Positions 41,767 to 50,170 of a stretch of 64,000 bases of DNA are shown here, piece by piece. The DNA is taken from NCBI RefSeq assembly GCF_030547005.1, contig NZ_JAUOPN010000016.1, positions 1 through 64,000 of the forward strand, given 5' to 3'. A model generated the notes under the pieces. The model saw nothing but the letters and a program-made list of their open reading frames with translations. It had not been told where the DNA came from and made no database searches. The DNA is from Maribacter sp. 1_MG-2023 (lineage in GTDB: Bacteria > Bacteroidota > Bacteroidia > Flavobacteriales > Flavobacteriaceae). Position numbers and translations under genes: made by a program. Positions within the stretch are counted from its first letter, which is position 1, and each line of letters begins with the position of its first letter.

Positions 41767-44427
41767 ATGGAGGAAAATGACGATTTGAACGAGGAAATAA
41801 ACGAAAGCCTTTCCGAAGAAAATAGTACTAATAGTGACTCTTCTGAGGCACTGACCAGAGTGTCTGGCATGTATAAAGATTGGTTCTTGGATTACGCATC
41901 TTACGTAATCTTAGAACGAGCAGTTCCTGCTATTGAAGACGGATTTAAACCTGTACAACGACGTATCATGCATTCTCTAAAAGAGCTTGATGATGGTCGC
42001 TACAACAAAGTAGCTAATGTAGTTGGGCATACCATGCAGTATCATCCACATGGTGATGCTAGTATTGCAGATGCCATGGTTCAAATTGGTCAGAAAGATC
42101 TGTTAATAGATACTCAAGGTAACTGGGGTAACATTCTTACCGGTGATAGAGCTGCTGCTTCTAGGTATATAGAGGCTAGACTTTCTAAATTCGCATTAGA
42201 AGTTATATTTAGCCCTAAAATTACCGAGTGGCAAATGTCTTATGATGGTAGAAAAAAAGAGCCTGTAAATCTACCTGTTAAATTTCCATTACTATTAGCT
42301 CAAGGGGCAGAAGGTATTGCTGTGGGTTTATCCACTAGAGTATTGGCTCATAACTTTATTGAGCTTATTGATGCTTCTATTAAGCATTTAAAGGGACAGC
42401 GATTTAAAATCTATCCCGATTTTCCCACGGCAGGTATTATAGATGTTACAAACTATAATGACGGACTCAGAGGTGGTAAAATTAGGGTTCGAGCAAAGAT
42501 ATCTCAGTTAGATAAGAACACACTAGTAATCAATGAAATACCTTACGGTACTAATACTGGTAGTTTAATAGAATCTATCTTAAAGGCTAATGAAAAAGGC
42601 AAGATTAAAATTAAGAAAATTGAGGATAATACCGCTGCAGATGTTGAGATTTTAGTACATCTTCCCTCTGGTATTTCCCCAGATAGAACCATCGATGCCT
42701 TGTATGCCTTTACAGCGTGCGAGTCTTCTATTTCTCCACTTGGTTGTATTATAGAGGATAATAAGCCTTTGTTTATTGGGGTCACAGAAATGCTTAGAAG
42801 GTCTACGGATTCTACGGTAGAATTATTGAAGCAAGAGCTCGAAATTCAGCTTAAAGAACTTGAAGAGCAATGGCATTTTGCTTCTTTGGAGAGGATTTTT
42901 ATTGAAAATCGTATCTATCGTGATATTGAGGAAGAGGAAACTTGGGAAGGTGTAATAGCCGCAATCGATAAAGGTTTAGCACCTTTTACAAAACATCTGA
43001 AGCGAGCGGTTACTGAAGAAGATATTACTAGACTTACCGAAATACGTATAAAGAGAATTTCAAAGTTCGATTTAGATAAGGCTCAGCAGTACCTAGAGAG
43101 CTTGCAAGAGCGTATTGCAGAGGTGAAGCATCATTTGGCTAATTTGATTGAATTCGCAATAAACTACTTCAAGAATCTTAAAGAAACTTACGGTAAAGAT
43201 AGAGGACGTTTAACCGAAATACGTGTTTTTGATGATATTGAAGCTACAAAAGTTGCCATTAGAAATACTAAGCTCTATGTAAATAGAGAAGAAGGTTTTG
43301 TGGGCACTTCTTTAAAGAAAGATGAATATGTTACCGATTGTAGTGATATAGATGATATCATTATGATAACCAGTTCTGGTAAGATGATGGTGTCAAAAGT
43401 GGATTCCAAAATTTTTGTAGGTAAAGGTATTATCCATGTAGCGGTATTTAAGAAAAAAGATAAGCGCACCACCTATAATCTTGTGTATAAAGATGGTAAA
43501 GGCGGTGCTACATACATTAAACGTTTTAATGTTACCAGTATAACTAGGGACAGAGAGTATGATTTAACTACCGGTAAAGCTGGTTCTCAAGTGTTGTATT
43601 TTTCTGCCAACCCTAATGGAGAGGCTGAAGTAATAACAGTTTTGCTACGCCAGGTAGGTAGTGTGAAAAAATTAAAGTGGGATATTGACTTTTCTGATGT
43701 CTTGATTAAAGGAAGAGCTTCAAAGGGTAATATTGTAACGAAATATTCTGTTAAGCGCATAGAGCTAAAAGAAAAAGGAGTGTCTACACTGAAGCCTAGA
43801 AAAATTTGGTTTGATGATGTTGTGCGTAGATTGAACGTAGATGGAAGAGGAGAATTACTAGGGGAGTTTAAAGGTGATGATTTACTATTGGTTATTAATC
43901 AGAAAGGTATAGCAAAAACGTTTTTACCCGTACTAACTTCTCATTTCGATGACGATATGATTGTATTAGAGAAATGGATGCCAGAGAAACCTATCTCAGC
44001 TATTTATTGGGAAGGTGAAAAAGAACGTTTTTATATTAAAAGGTTTTTGATTGAAAGCGAAAACAAAGAGGAATTGTTTATTTCAGAGCATCCAAAATCA
44101 TATTTAGAGCTTGTTTCTACAGACTGGAAACCAATGGTTGAAATTGAATTTCCTAAGCCTAGGGGTAAAGAAGCAAAAGAGAATGAATCTGTTGATATTG
44201 AAGATTTTATATCGATTAAAGGTATTAAAGCTTTAGGTAATCAATTTATCACGGAAAAGGTTAAAAATATTAATCTCCTTGATCCATTGCCATATGAACC
44301 AGAGGTTCCAGAAGAAATTGAAAATATTGAAGTTGTAGATGAAGAATCTGTAGCATCTGGTGATGAAACTGAGCGTTCTAAAGGTGAAGATGGTGCATCT
44401 GCTGATGAGCCAACATTATTTGATTAG
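41767..44427 (+). CDS. parC: DNA topoisomerase IV subunit A
   Basis: The breaking-rejoining subunit, 886 residues. The catalytic tyrosine is Y134 in GDRAAASRYIEARLS; the winged-helix part with QYHPHGDASIADAM is upstream, and RGLTEIRVF and GKMMVSKVDSKIF lie in the C-terminal part, where blades of the beta-pinwheel are present but divergent (no canonical GyrA box). The N-terminus (about 1-30) and the tail (about 845-886) are acidic and low in complexity. Partner of parE upstream. The mscL gene starts eight bases after its stop. Confidence 0.93.
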   Translation: MEENDDLNEEINESLSEENSTNSDSSEALTRVSGMYKDWFLDYASYVILERAVPAIEDGFKPVQRRIMHSLKELDDGRYNKVANVVGHTMQYHPHGDASIADAMVQIGQKDLLIDTQGNWGNILTGDRAAASRYIEARLSKFALEVIFSPKITEWQMSYDGRKKEPVNLPVKFPLLLAQGAEGIAVGLSTRVLAHNFIELIDASIKHLKGQRFKIYPDFPTAGIIDVTNYNDGLRGGKIRVRAKISQLDKNTLVINEIPYGTNTGSLIESILKANEKGKIKIKKIEDNTAADVEILVHLPSGISPDRTIDALYAFTACESSISPLGCIIEDNKPLFIGVTEMLRRSTDSTVELLKQELEIQLKELEEQWHFASLERIFIENRIYRDIEEEETWEGVIAAIDKGLAPFTKHLKRAVTEEDITRLTEIRIKRISKFDLDKAQQYLESLQERIAEVKHHLANLIEFAINYFKNLKETYGKDRGRLTEIRVFDDIEATKVAIRNTKLYVNREEGFVGTSLKKDEYVTDCSDIDDIIMITSSGKMMVSKVDSKIFVGKGIIHVAVFKKKDKRTTYNLVYKDGKGGATYIKRFNVTSITRDREYDLTTGKAGSQVLYFSANPNGEAEVITVLLRQVGSVKKLKWDIDFSDVLIKGRASKGNIVTKYSVKRIELKEKGVSTLKPRKIWFDDVVRRLNVDGRGELLGEFKGDDLLLVINQKGIAKTFLPVLTSHFDDDMIVLEKWMPEKPISAIYWEGEKERFYIKRFLIESENKEELFISEHPKSYLELVSTDWKPMVEIEFPKPRGKEAKENESVDIEDFISIKGIKALGNQFITEKVKNINLLDPLPYEPEVPEEIENIEVVDEESVASGDETERSKGEDGASADEPTLFD

Positions 44428-44435
44428 TCGGAATT

Positions 44436-44864
44436 ATGAAAAAATTTTTCGAAGAGTTTAAGAATTTTGCCATAAAAGGCAATATGATAGATTTGGCTGT
44501 CGGTATCATTATTGGTACAGCATTTAATAAGGTTGTAAGTACAATTGTTTCTGCTGTTATTATGCCTCCACTTTCTTTATTGACAGACGATGTTAACTTA
44601 TCAAATAAGAAATGGATCCTTAGAGAGGCTGTAGATTCAGTTGAAGAAGTTGCAATAGGATACGGTGAGCTTATTGAGTCTCTCTTAGATTTTGGAATAA
44701 TAGCTTTTACCATTTTTGTAATGGTGAAATTTATAAATAGGTTTAAAGAAAAATCTGAAGACCCATCAAACAAAGAAGTTGAAACTCCTAAAAACATAGC
44801 TTTGTTATCTAGTATGGAGCAGCTATTGAGAGAGCAAAACGCCATACTTAAAAATGAAAAGTAA
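44436..44864 (+). CDS. mscL: Large-conductance mechanosensitive channel
   Basis: A 142-residue inner-membrane channel that opens under hypo-osmotic stress. The MscL start FFEEFKNFAIKGNMIDLAVGIIIGTAFNKVVSTIVSAVIMPPLSLL covers the amphipathic N-terminal helix and TM1 pore helix; TM2 is at about 75-98 (GELIESLLDFGIIAFTIFVMVKFINR), and a charged C-terminal helix follows. Gene order after parC suggests co-transcription. A 9-bp AT-only-type palindrome overlaps its stop codon. Confidence 0.95.
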   Translation: MKKFFEEFKNFAIKGNMIDLAVGIIIGTAFNKVVSTIVSAVIMPPLSLLTDDVNLSNKKWILREAVDSVEEVAIGYGELIESLLDFGIIAFTIFVMVKFINRFKEKSEDPSNKEVETPKNIALLSSMEQLLREQNAILKNEK

Positions 44865-44880
44865 TTAAACTGTTTAATTA
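44862..44880. repeat. 19-base palindrome at the mscL stop codon
   Basis: TAATTAAAC (44862-44870), T, then GTTTAATTA (44872-44880). Perfect arms of nine bases, starting with the TAA stop. No T tract follows, so it is not a standard terminator. Confidence 0.4.
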
Positions 44881-44972
44881 TTGAGTTGTCTTATCGTTGG
44901 ATAGAATGTTTAGATTAGACAAATTGAAAGAATAATTGCTTTTATAACTACCTTTACGAAAATTTTGAATTA

Positions 44973-45929
44973 ATGGATTTCACTAACCCCCTGGTGTACG
45001 GCGCACCAGCCTTTATTGCCTTTATTTTATTAGAATTAACCTACAGCAAAACTCATGGAGATGATGATCTTTATGATTGGAAAGATTTTGCAGCTAGTAG
45101 TGTTATGGGAATTGGATCTGCTATAATCGGTCCTTTATTAAAAGTAATTTTATTAGTTGTTCTTTTTGAGTATGCTTACGAGTTATTTAACCCATTGGTT
45201 GATGGTGTAAGAACAAATATTATGGGGTATAAGTCGTTCGGCTATGCTTGGTATGTTTGGTTACTTTGTCAATTAGCAGATGATTTTACGTACTACTGGT
45301 TTCATAGAGCAAATCATGAGATTCGTATTCTTTGGGCGGCACATATAGTACATCACTCTTCAGATAACTTTAATCTTGGCACTGCTATTCGTAATGGTTG
45401 GTTTACTTTGCTTTACAAGCCTTTTTTCTATGTTTGGATGCCCATTATTGGTTTTCCTGTAGAAATGGTAGTAGTTTGTTTAGCAATTGAGTCTTTCTGG
45501 CAGTTTCAATTGCACTCTCAGTATGTTCCAAAAATGGGATTCATTGAGAAAATATTCAATACGCATACAATGCACCAAGTACATCACGCTCAGAATGTGG
45601 AGTATTTAGATAAGAATCATGGTGGATTTCTAAATTTTTTTGATAAGATTTTTGGAACTTGGAAAGAGTATGATGAAAATATTGATGTAAAATTTGGAGT
45701 AATTCATGCTCCAAACTCTAATAACCCTATAGTAATTCTTACTCATGAGTTTAAAGATATTTGGGTAGATACTAAGAAATCAAAAAAATTAAGTCACAAG
45801 TTAATGTACATATTCGGACCTCCGGGGTGGAGTCATGACGGCAGCACTATGACTGTTAAGCAACAACAGCGACTGTCTGAACAACAAAAACAGGCTAATC
45901 CTGGTGTTACCTTTGATAGACCTAATTAA
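44973..45929 (+). CDS. Sterol desaturase/fatty-acid hydroxylase family membrane protein
   Basis: A 318-residue di-iron membrane enzyme. The histidine clusters are complete: H111/H115 (WFHRANH), H124/H127/H128 (AAHIVHHSSDNFN), H181 (LHSQY) and H198/H201/H204/H205 (HTMHQVHHAQN). About four hydrophobic helices surround them, and the final 70 residues are soluble. Bacterial members hydroxylate or desaturate lipids; the substrate is unknown, but flavolipid or sphingolipid-like substrates are plausible. A terminator with a 17-bp stem follows. A TACCTTTA-like -7 lies 17 bases before its start. Confidence 0.85.
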   Translation: MDFTNPLVYGAPAFIAFILLELTYSKTHGDDDLYDWKDFAASSVMGIGSAIIGPLLKVILLVVLFEYAYELFNPLVDGVRTNIMGYKSFGYAWYVWLLCQLADDFTYYWFHRANHEIRILWAAHIVHHSSDNFNLGTAIRNGWFTLLYKPFFYVWMPIIGFPVEMVVVCLAIESFWQFQLHSQYVPKMGFIEKIFNTHTMHQVHHAQNVEYLDKNHGGFLNFFDKIFGTWKEYDENIDVKFGVIHAPNSNNPIVILTHEFKDIWVDTKKSKKLSHKLMYIFGPPGWSHDGSTMTVKQQQRLSEQQKQANPGVTFDRPN

Positions 45930-46353
45930 AGTCTTAAAAAGGGCTTAATTAGAATTATATATCTTTTTAAGCTAATAGTAGTAACGATAAAAGCTCCAAT
46001 TAAGCAAATGCTTAATTGGAGCTTTTGTTTTAAAATTGTGATAAGACTTTAAGCTACTATTGCGGTTAAAGTTTTTTTTGTTCCTTTTCAATTCATGAAT
46101 TTCTTCATGTTACAAGTCACGCAGTCAGTGTTGAAAACGCAAAATGTTTCCTTAGATATTTTTAGGATTGAAGCGCGAAATAATGGTGTTAAAAGTGTAT
46201 ACTTGTTAGGTACTTAGCTTGTTTTATTAGGGTTAAGTTCACTAACGACAATAGATTTGATAATCATAATATTAACACTTAAGACTATTTCTGAAAACCT
46301 TAAAGTTGGTAGAGTGATTTAGGCATCTTTATTCAACAAAATTCAAACAATGC
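45930..46353. other. 424-base stretch without a convincing gene
   Basis: Apart from the terminator at 45989-46026 I see nothing certain here. A 36-codon open frame at 46107-46217 on the plus strand has no clear promoter or ribosome site and an uninformative product. The region could contain promoter sequence for nothing downstream on the plus strand, since the next gene is on the minus strand. Confidence 0.5.
45989..46026 (+). terminator. Strong terminator after the desaturase-family gene
   Basis: A 17-bp perfect stem, AAAAGCTCCAATTAAGC (45989-46005) against its complement (46010-46026), loop AAAT, followed by GTTTT. Confidence 0.85.
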
Positions 46354-46731
46354 TTAGTTAGTCTTTATTGCAGTTCCTGTTTTTACAATTAGTTTTTTAT
46401 TCGGATTCTTTACGGCACTTTTGTATTGAAAGGTGTATGATGAGTCGGTTGTTCTAATAATTTTATATTGAATAGCAGTTTTGCTATGAATGTCTTGTAA
46501 AACGAATTCGCAATCATTGAACCAGCGTACCGTGGCGCTATCTATTTTATTTTCATAATAGTCTACACTATAATCAGCTGTTCTTATAAATTTTCCTTCT
46601 TTTATAGTATCGCCAACTTCGTAGGTAAACTTAAAAGACCCCGTTTTGTACTTTTCGCAATCACGTTCAGGTTGATAGCATGAGCAAAGAATTATACTTA
46701 GAGCAGCTGTCAAAATCAAATTTTTCTTCAT
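46354..46731 (-). CDS. Small lipoprotein of unknown function
   Basis: A 125-residue lipoprotein with lipobox SIILCSC followed by YQPERDCEKYKTGSFKFTY, then a beta-rich body with RTADYSVDYYENKIDSATVRWFNDCEFVLQDI. It has four cysteines in the mature part counting the lipidated one. The pattern (RDC..KTG.F, RWxNDCE) is conserved in a small Bacteroidota family I recognise by look, without a known role. It stands 72 bases downstream of the helix-turn-helix gene on the same strand and could share its transcript. Confidence 0.72.
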   Translation of the reverse strand: MKKNLILTAALSIILCSCYQPERDCEKYKTGSFKFTYEVGDTIKEGKFIRTADYSVDYYENKIDSATVRWFNDCEFVLQDIHSKTAIQYKIIRTTDSSYTFQYKSAVKNPNKKLIVKTGTAIKTN

Positions 46732-46803
46732 ACTGCAAATTAAAGAAAATAGGAGTGAAGTTGATAGAAAAACGTAATAATAGTGCGTGATTATGTATAG
46801 ATT

Positions 46804-47169
46804 TTAAAACTCAGAGTACGTTTTAAAAGTACCATCAGTATAGAACATAATTATACGTTCTAAGCTTTTTTCTTTCTTCTCGTTAGTAACTTTTGTTATG
46901 GCATCTTTGGCGTCACTAATTTCTGTAGTAGGGTTGGTTTTAGTTTTAGGGAAAGTTCCTGTTCCGTATAACAACCATTGTAAATCTACTTCCGCAAAGG
47001 CTTGATCGACCTTAATAATGAACTCTAAACTTGGTTTGTTTCTTCCGTTAAGCAAGTGAGAAATACTAGATCGTTGCACTTGTATTAAATCTGCAAACGC
47101 AGCAGATGATAATTCATTGTGCGCTAAAATGGTCTTTAATCTTGATAGAAAAGAAGTGGTATCTAACAT
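46804..47169 (-). CDS. XRE-type helix-turn-helix regulator
   Basis: A 121-residue transcription regulator. The HTH domain (about 5-68) reads FLSRLKTILAHNELSSAAFADLIQVQRSSISHLLNGRNKPSLEFIIKV, with the recognition helix in VQRSSISHLLNG. The rest is a charged linker and a short beta-hairpin-like end (RIIMFYTDGTFKTYSEF). It is transcribed divergently from the M14 peptidase gene; a palindrome stands at that gene's promoter and its half-site lies over this gene's own promoter and start codon, which suggests self-control. Confidence 0.85.
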   Translation of the reverse strand: MLDTTSFLSRLKTILAHNELSSAAFADLIQVQRSSISHLLNGRNKPSLEFIIKVDQAFAEVDLQWLLYGTGTFPKTKTNPTTEISDAKDAITKVTNEKKEKSLERIIMFYTDGTFKTYSEF

Positions 47170-47182
47170 GTTTACAAAGTTA
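47169..47182 (-). promoter_or_regulatory. Promoter of the HTH gene overlapped by an operator half-site
   Basis: On the minus strand TAACTTTG (47182-47175) is a -7 element five bases before the ATG, so the mRNA should be almost leaderless. The plus-strand bases 47169-47177, TGTTTACAA, are exactly one half of the 18-bp palindrome at 47370. Confidence 0.5.
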
Positions 47183-47369
47183 ATGCATTCTTTAATTTAG
47201 ATTGTCAAAAGGTTAATGATGTACTTATAAAACTGAAAAATAAAGTAAAGTCTGTCTTTATCTTATATGTTTTAATATACTGAATTATAGTGTATTAATA
47301 ATAAAATTTAAGAAAAAGTTAGAATTGTAAATTATATTAAAAGAACGAAGTAAATATAGAAATACTTTG

Positions 47370-47405
47370 TGTTTACAATTGTAAACAAAGGCTGTAGTAT
47401 TTTTG
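47370..47405 (+). promoter_or_regulatory. Perfect 18-bp palindrome at the M14 peptidase promoter
   Basis: TGTTTACAATTGTAAACA (47370-47387) is perfectly symmetric. The -7 element TATTTTTG is at 47398-47405, so the palindrome covers the -33 region, where a bound protein would block polymerase. The likely ligand is the adjacent XRE regulator. Confidence 0.65.
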
Positions 47406-47428
47406 CGTAGTATTAAAGCATTAGTAGA

Positions 47429-48532
47429 ATGAAAGATTTGGATTATAATAAAATAATGGTACCTACCATTTCTAGAAGGTATATTAACTATGACCATATA
47501 AATGAGTTTTTAAAAACGTTACCGACTTCTTTTAAAATTGAAGTAGTTGAAGAATCGGTAAGAAAAGAATCTATAAAAAGTATCACGTTTGGTAGTGGTA
47601 CAAATAAAGTTTTAATGTGGTCTCAAATGCATGGTAACGAATCAACAACTACTAAAGCGGTTGTTGATTTATTAAGTTATTTAAAACAAGACATTGCAGA
47701 AGTTTTAGAAATATCTAAATCTTGTACGTTAAAAATTATTCCAATATTAAGCCCTGATGGAGCTCGCGATTATACAAGGGTCAATGCTAATGGAATTGAT
47801 CTTAATAGAGATGCACAAGATTTGTCTCAACCAGAGAGTCGAGTTTTAAAAGCTGTTTATGATAAATTTAAGCCAGACTATTGTTTTAATCTTCATGATC
47901 AGCGAACTATATTTAATGTGGGTGATACAAGTAAACCTGCAACGGTTTCTTTTTTGGCACCTGCTTTCGACCAAGACAGAAACAATTCGCCTTCTCGTAC
48001 CTTAAGTATGCAGCTTATTGCGGCAATGAATGATAAACTGCAAAAAGAAATTCCTGGGCAAGTGGGTAGATATGATGATGGTTTTAACGCTAATTGTGTT
48101 GGTGATGCATTTCAAATGCGAGAAACACCTACTATATTGTTCGAATCAGGGCATTATCCTGGTGACTACGATAGAGATAAAACTAGGGTACTTATTTACA
48201 AAGCAATACTAAAAGGAATTCAAGTAATATCAAAAGGTACTGTTTCTGATTATACAGTAGAGCAGTATTTATCAATACCAGAAAATGGGAAACAATTTGT
48301 AGATATCTTGGTGGTTAATCCTAATTATATTGAAAATAGTATCACTAAAACTGAAATTGTACCCATACAGTATAAAGAGGTTTTGAAAGAGGGTGAAATA
48401 GTCTTTAAACCTCAATTACATCATTTTGATAAGATGCCTAAAGCTATATTTGGTCATAAGACATTGAACTGCAATGATGAAAATGATATTTTGTGGCTCA
48501 AAGAAAAGGATTTGTTGCAGCTGCTTTCGTGA
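47429..48532 (+). CDS. M14-type zinc carboxypeptidase/deacylase-like enzyme
   Basis: A 367-residue cytosolic-looking metallohydrolase (no signal peptide) of the carboxypeptidase A/succinylglutamate desuccinylase fold. Zinc ligands H68 and E71 in SQMHGNESTTT and H156 in CFNLHDQRT; NGIDLNRD (N126, R127) binds the substrate carboxylate; E239 in ILFESGHYPGDY is the catalytic glutamate. Residues 265-367 form an extra C-terminal domain. Substrate unknown, though peptidoglycan peptides or acyl-amino acids are possible. Control by the divergent HTH protein is suggested by the palindrome in its promoter. Confidence 0.82.
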   Translation: MKDLDYNKIMVPTISRRYINYDHINEFLKTLPTSFKIEVVEESVRKESIKSITFGSGTNKVLMWSQMHGNESTTTKAVVDLLSYLKQDIAEVLEISKSCTLKIIPILSPDGARDYTRVNANGIDLNRDAQDLSQPESRVLKAVYDKFKPDYCFNLHDQRTIFNVGDTSKPATVSFLAPAFDQDRNNSPSRTLSMQLIAAMNDKLQKEIPGQVGRYDDGFNANCVGDAFQMRETPTILFESGHYPGDYDRDKTRVLIYKAILKGIQVISKGTVSDYTVEQYLSIPENGKQFVDILVVNPNYIENSITKTEIVPIQYKEVLKEGEIVFKPQLHHFDKMPKAIFGHKTLNCNDENDILWLKEKDLLQLLS

Positions 48533-48648
48533 TATTTATTGTCTTATTTCTTTGAAAATGTAATATTGTTTACGTTTTCAGTAAAAAAAATCAAGTTTCA
48601 ATGAATTTAATGTGATTATTTTTTATTTTTGGCAAAAATTTTACAACT

Positions 48649-49128
48649 ATGGGCAAAGTCAAATTAGACGAAATAGACCACCAAATTCTAGATATGTTGA
48701 TTGACAACACTAGAACCCCTTTTACTGATATTGCAAAAAAACTTCTTATATCTGCCGGTACGGTACACGTAAGGGTTAAGAAAATGGAAGAAGCGGGAAT
48801 CATAAAAGGTTCATCACTTACTTTAGATTATGTGAAACTTGGTTATGCCTTTATAGCATATGTAGGTATTTTTCTTGAAAAAACACATCAAACTAAATTT
48901 GTGCTTGAGCGTTTAAATCAAATACCAAACGTTACCATTGCACATATTACAACAGGTAAATTCAATATTTTCTGTAAAATTAGAGCAAAGGATACTACAC
49001 ATGCCAAAAATATAATCTTTAAAATAGATGATATTGATGGTATTAGTAGAACAGAAACGATGATTTCATTAGAAGAAAGTTTTAATGATAAAAAACGTTT
49101 GATGCATACTATTTTTAATGAGTTATAG
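48649..49128 (+). CDS. Lrp/AsnC-family transcription regulator
   Basis: A 159-residue regulator: N-terminal winged HTH (about 5-50, LDEIDHQILDMLIDNTRTPFTDIAKKLLISAGTVHVRVKKMEEAGII) and a C-terminal ligand-binding RAM domain (about 68-145). Usually senses amino acids. A TATTTTTG -7 element lies at 48624-48631, 17 bases before the ATG. The preceding gap contains TGTTTACGT at 48568, a partial match to the palindrome half-site upstream. Confidence 0.9.
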   Translation: MGKVKLDEIDHQILDMLIDNTRTPFTDIAKKLLISAGTVHVRVKKMEEAGIIKGSSLTLDYVKLGYAFIAYVGIFLEKTHQTKFVLERLNQIPNVTIAHITTGKFNIFCKIRAKDTTHAKNIIFKIDDIDGISRTETMISLEESFNDKKRLMHTIFNEL

Positions 49129-49152
49129 ATATTAAGTTATTCAACTAACTTA

Positions 49153-49189
49153 AAAAAAGCCCGGTTATTTTTTATGATTGGGCTTTTTT
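49153..49189 (+). terminator. Terminator of the Lrp gene
   Basis: AAAAAAGCCC (49153-49162) pairs with GGGCTTTTTT (49180-49189); six more pairs with G-U wobbles extend the stem to a five-base loop. Confidence 0.85.
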
Positions 49190-49214
49190 GATTTTCAATT
49201 TTTAAATTTTCAGA

Positions 49215-49736
49215 ATGACAGTTAAGGATTTACAAGAAGACGAATTACAATTTTTTTACGGTACTTATTTGAAAACTCTTGATGAAGAAGAAGATTTAAA
49301 ATCTGCGTTATTAAGTGGCAGAAAAAGTTTTGAAGATTTAGTTCAAGGTTTAACTGATAAACAATTTTTATATAGTTATGGAAAAGATAAGTGGACTGTA
49401 GCTGAAGTTTTAGTTCACTTAATTGATACGGAACGTGTGTTTCAGTACCGTGCTTTTAGAATATCTAGAAACGACAAAACCTCATTACCAGGTTTTGACC
49501 ATAATACCTTCGTTACAGAAAGTAATGCCAACCAACGTACAAAAGAAGATATATTAAAAGAATATCTTCATGTTCGTGATTCTTCTATTAGTTTGTTCGA
49601 TACTATGCTTAATGCAAATCAAAAAAGAATGGGTACCGCTAGTGGTATTCCTTGGTCTGTAGCTGCATTAGGTCTGGTGATAAGTGGACACCAAAAGCAT
49701 CATGAAAATATTTTACAAGAACGCTATTTTAATTAA
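49215..49736 (+). CDS. DinB-family protein
   Basis: A 173-residue four-helix DinB-fold protein. The metal histidines are in VLVHLIDTERVFQYRAFRI and GHQKHHENILQERY, with WTVAEVLVH at the start of the second helix. Such proteins include bacillithiol-dependent transferases, and a bacillithiol gene is in this window, but the substrate cannot be told. The stop overlaps the convergent hypothetical gene by four bases. Confidence 0.85.
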   Translation: MTVKDLQEDELQFFYGTYLKTLDEEEDLKSALLSGRKSFEDLVQGLTDKQFLYSYGKDKWTVAEVLVHLIDTERVFQYRAFRISRNDKTSLPGFDHNTFVTESNANQRTKEDILKEYLHVRDSSISLFDTMLNANQKRMGTASGIPWSVAALGLVISGHQKHHENILQERYFN

Positions 49737-50062
49737 TCTAGCTCTTCTTCAGATTCCATTTCGAAGTTTAAATAAAGTGCTTTGGTCATATCTTCCGATT
49801 GCATAACTTCTTCTGGTGTTTTAGGTGTTAACTCCTTTTCTATGTTCTCTTCAAAATTTGCAATGAAGTTAGAAAGGCTTTTACTTATTTTAACTAAGTA
49901 TAAGGTCTCGGCAGTTTTTAGTTCTACGGCTTCGACATAATCTCCTTTAATATTTTTAAAAGAAATGATGTCTTCATCACCATATCCATGAGGATAAGTT
50001 TCTATTAAAAGTGCAGCTAATTGGTGGTCTAATTTACGATAATTAATAAGGCGTCTTGTCAT
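49733..50062 (-). CDS. Conserved hypothetical acidic protein
   Basis: A 109-residue soluble protein: MTRRLINYRKLDHQLAALLIETYPHGYGDEDIISF, then KTAETLYLVKISKSLSNFIANFEE and an acidic C-terminus. Small, without a signal, and I do not know its family name, though the pattern is familiar from Flavobacteriaceae. Expressed alone or with aroB, whose gene ends 109 bases upstream of its start on the same strand. Confidence 0.75.
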   Translation of the reverse strand: MTRRLINYRKLDHQLAALLIETYPHGYGDEDIISFKNIKGDYVEAVELKTAETLYLVKISKSLSNFIANFEENIEKELTPKTPEEVMQSEDMTKALYLNFEMESEEELD

Positions 50063-50170
50063 AACTTATTTATTTATAGAAGGTTGAGTTTATCTATATC
50101 TAAACTAGCAATAATTGCAACAAGTCAATTTTTAGAGTTGTGAAAGTGCTGTTTTAAGTATGTGAACTTT

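Noticed and set aside
46107-46217. 36-codon open frame in the 45.9-46.35 kb gap
   Set aside because: No promoter, no terminator behind it, product without features.
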